Assembly (NCBI GenBank): GCA_046538945.1
Contig: JBKHHW010000163.1
Span: forward strand, 1 to 7,157
Reading direction: 5' to 3'
Length of the DNA: 7,157 nucleotides
DNA from: JAEZKC01 sp046538945
GTDB taxonomy: Bacteria; Fibrobacterota; Chitinivibrionia; Chitinivibrionales; Chitinispirillaceae
Shown in pieces: positions 6,438 to 7,157 of this stretch; within the stretch, counting starts at the first letter, position 1, and every line of letters starts with the position of its first letter. Below the pieces are notes generated by a model. It saw nothing but the letters and a program-made list of their open reading frames with translations. It ran no database searches and was not told the origin of the DNA. The translations under genes and the position numbers were made by a program.

Positions 6438-6452
6438 TTTTCCAAAAGCGGC
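6434..6452. repeat. Imperfect inverted repeat over the -24 box
   Basis: On the plus strand GCCGTTTTCCAAAAGCGGC folds on itself: GCCG with CGGC and TTT with AAA, separated by one mismatch and a three-base centre. It overlaps the GG of the sigma-54-like promoter. With no T-run on either side it is unlikely to be a terminator; it could be a protein binding site. Function is inferred from position only. Confidence 0.4.
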
Positions 6453-6565
6453 TTAAAACAATGATATGAGGAAGATTACAGAACAGGACCGTTGTCGTTC
6501 AGACACCCGTATCAGCAAAAGTTTCCCCTTCGGGTGGCAATTATTTCCCCGTAAAGGCGCGTCGT

Positions 6566-6604
6566 CTGAAGCTGTTTGCCATGGATTATATAATGAAGTA
6601 TCTT
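6566..6604 (+). promoter_or_regulatory. Candidate sigma-70-type promoter of the 171-residue gene
   Basis: There are two overlapping possibilities. One is a perfect TATAAT at 6589-6594, with only a poor -35 (CTGAAG, 6566-6571) at 17 bp. The other is TTGCCA (6576-6581) and TATCTT (6599-6604) at 17 bp, with 5/6 and 4/6 matches to consensus. Either would start a transcript about 20-30 nt before the ATG at 6633. The TATAAT lies within the 10-base palindrome ATTATATAAT. Confidence 0.4.
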
Positions 6605-6632
6605 ACTGAACTGTTCATTAAATTCAGGATTC

Positions 6633-7148
6633 ATGAAGACAGAGCGAATAGATCAGATGATTGAACTGACAACGAAAATGGTTGAAGACACTTGGGAAGA
6701 ACTGCAGTCTCTCGATTTCAAACATATCGATTCTCTTATAGAAGAATTCAGCACCGAACAACCGTATGTACTCGCCTATCTGATGGCCACCGGAAGTGAC
6801 ATTCTCACCGAAGAGGACAGAGAAACCCTGGTTTTCATGGGACTGATCACCTGGAAGGTCATCAGCGGCAACGAGAAAGAAGTCCCGGTTGTGAACGATC
6901 AGCTTCTGGTTACCAAGGAGGAGGCCAATATGGCCATGCTCGATTATCTGGCCGGGGAACCTGAAGCGGAATTCATGAACACGGTGGATCTGATAATGAA
7001 CAAATACAGTCAGGGGGAATTTCTGCGGTTCATCATACACAAAATAGCCAGCCAGAAGGAGAGCGCGCCCTCCCCGACCCGGGACAATGTGGGAATCGTG
7101 GTGATTTATCTAAAAACGGTGATCGACTGTTTTGACGAGGTTGTATGA
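6633..7148 (+). CDS. Uncharacterised acidic helical protein, divergent from flgF
   Basis: A 171-residue protein I do not recognise. It has no signal peptide, no transmembrane segment and no cysteine-rich motif; one Cys lies near the end. It is acidic and appears mostly helical: an N-terminal amphipathic stretch (MKTERIDQMIELTTKMVEDTWEELQSL), then QPYVLAYLMATGSDILTEEDRETLVFMGLITWKVI, then TKEEANMAMLDYLAGEPEAEFMNTVDLI, then GEFLRFIIHKIASQ, and a final helix VGIVVIYLKTVIDCFDEVV after a Ser/Pro-rich turn (about 144-149). The overall look is of a small cytoplasmic all-helical protein. AGGA lies 4 nt before the ATG. Codon use looks like the flagellar genes, so it appears native. It is divergent from flgF across about 250 bases, and a possible next gene overlaps its stop, so it may begin an operon. 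A flagellar link is possible from position only. Confidence 0.8.
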   Translation: MKTERIDQMIELTTKMVEDTWEELQSLDFKHIDSLIEEFSTEQPYVLAYLMATGSDILTEEDRETLVFMGLITWKVISGNEKEVPVVNDQLLVTKEEANMAMLDYLAGEPEAEFMNTVDLIMNKYSQGEFLRFIIHKIASQKESAPSPTRDNVGIVVIYLKTVIDCFDEVV

Positions 7149-7157
7149 TTGTTGAAT
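7145..7157 (+). CDS. Possible start of a downstream gene, cut by window edge
   Basis: An ATG at 7145 overlaps the TGA of the preceding gene in ATGA form and reads Met-Ile-Val-Glu before the window ends. ACGAGG lies about 6 nt before it. The arrangement is the same as in the two supported overlaps of this window (flgA/flgH and the HEPN/MNT pair), which makes a coupled next gene plausible. Nothing can be said about its product. Confidence 0.4.

Noticed and set aside
1..7157. CRISPR array, tRNA or rRNA genes, insertion sequences, attachment sites
   Set aside because: No regularly spaced repeats, no tRNA-like fold, no transposase and no paired terminal repeats were seen on either strand.

Overview
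The window comes from a diderm (Gram-negative), flagellated bacterium. The evidence is a minus-strand run of five flagellar genes, flgF-flgG-flgA-flgH-flgI, which includes the outer-membrane L-ring (FlgH) and periplasmic P-ring (FlgI) proteins found only in bacteria with an outer membrane. The lineage cannot be fixed from the sequence. The long FlgA, the FlgH without a lipobox and the probable sigma-54 promoter make a non-enteric group plausible (deltaproteobacterial or Fibrobacterota-like), but that is a guess.

Layout by region. Positions 3-704 (+) hold the 3' part of a gene for a probable secreted protein resembling XAC2610-type proteins; its start lies outside the window. Positions 705-1200 are AT-rich and hold no gene I can support. 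Positions 1201-1910 (-) hold a two-gene HEPN/MNT toxin-antitoxin pair (HepT-like toxin, then MntA-like nucleotidyltransferase antitoxin) with an ATGA overlap and intact catalytic motifs in both proteins. Positions 2042-2074 hold a strong Rho-independent terminator that ends the flagellar operon on the minus strand. Positions 2106-6382 (-) are the operon itself, read from 6382 down to 2106. Positions 6395-6632 are a divergent intergenic region with a sigma-54-like promoter for the flagellar operon on the minus strand and a sigma-70-like promoter candidate on the plus strand. Positions 6633-7148 (+) encode an uncharacterised acidic helical protein, and a further gene may start at 7145 in an ATGA overlap.

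How the genes work together. FlgF and FlgG are the proximal and distal rod proteins of the flagellar drive shaft. FlgA is the periplasmic chaperone for assembly of the FlgI P-ring, and FlgH forms the L-ring bushing in the outer membrane. The order, overlaps (flgA/flgH share ATGA) and short gaps (10-47 nt) suggest one transcript from the sigma-54-like site to the terminator. No flgJ follows flgI; the operon ends and an accessory toxin-antitoxin pair lies next to it.

No wholly new system is evident. The points most worth a second look are the FlgH without a lipid-attachment cysteine, the sigma-54-like promoter with an inverted repeat over its -24 box, the intact HepT/MntA pair, and the unknown gene divergent from the rod operon.
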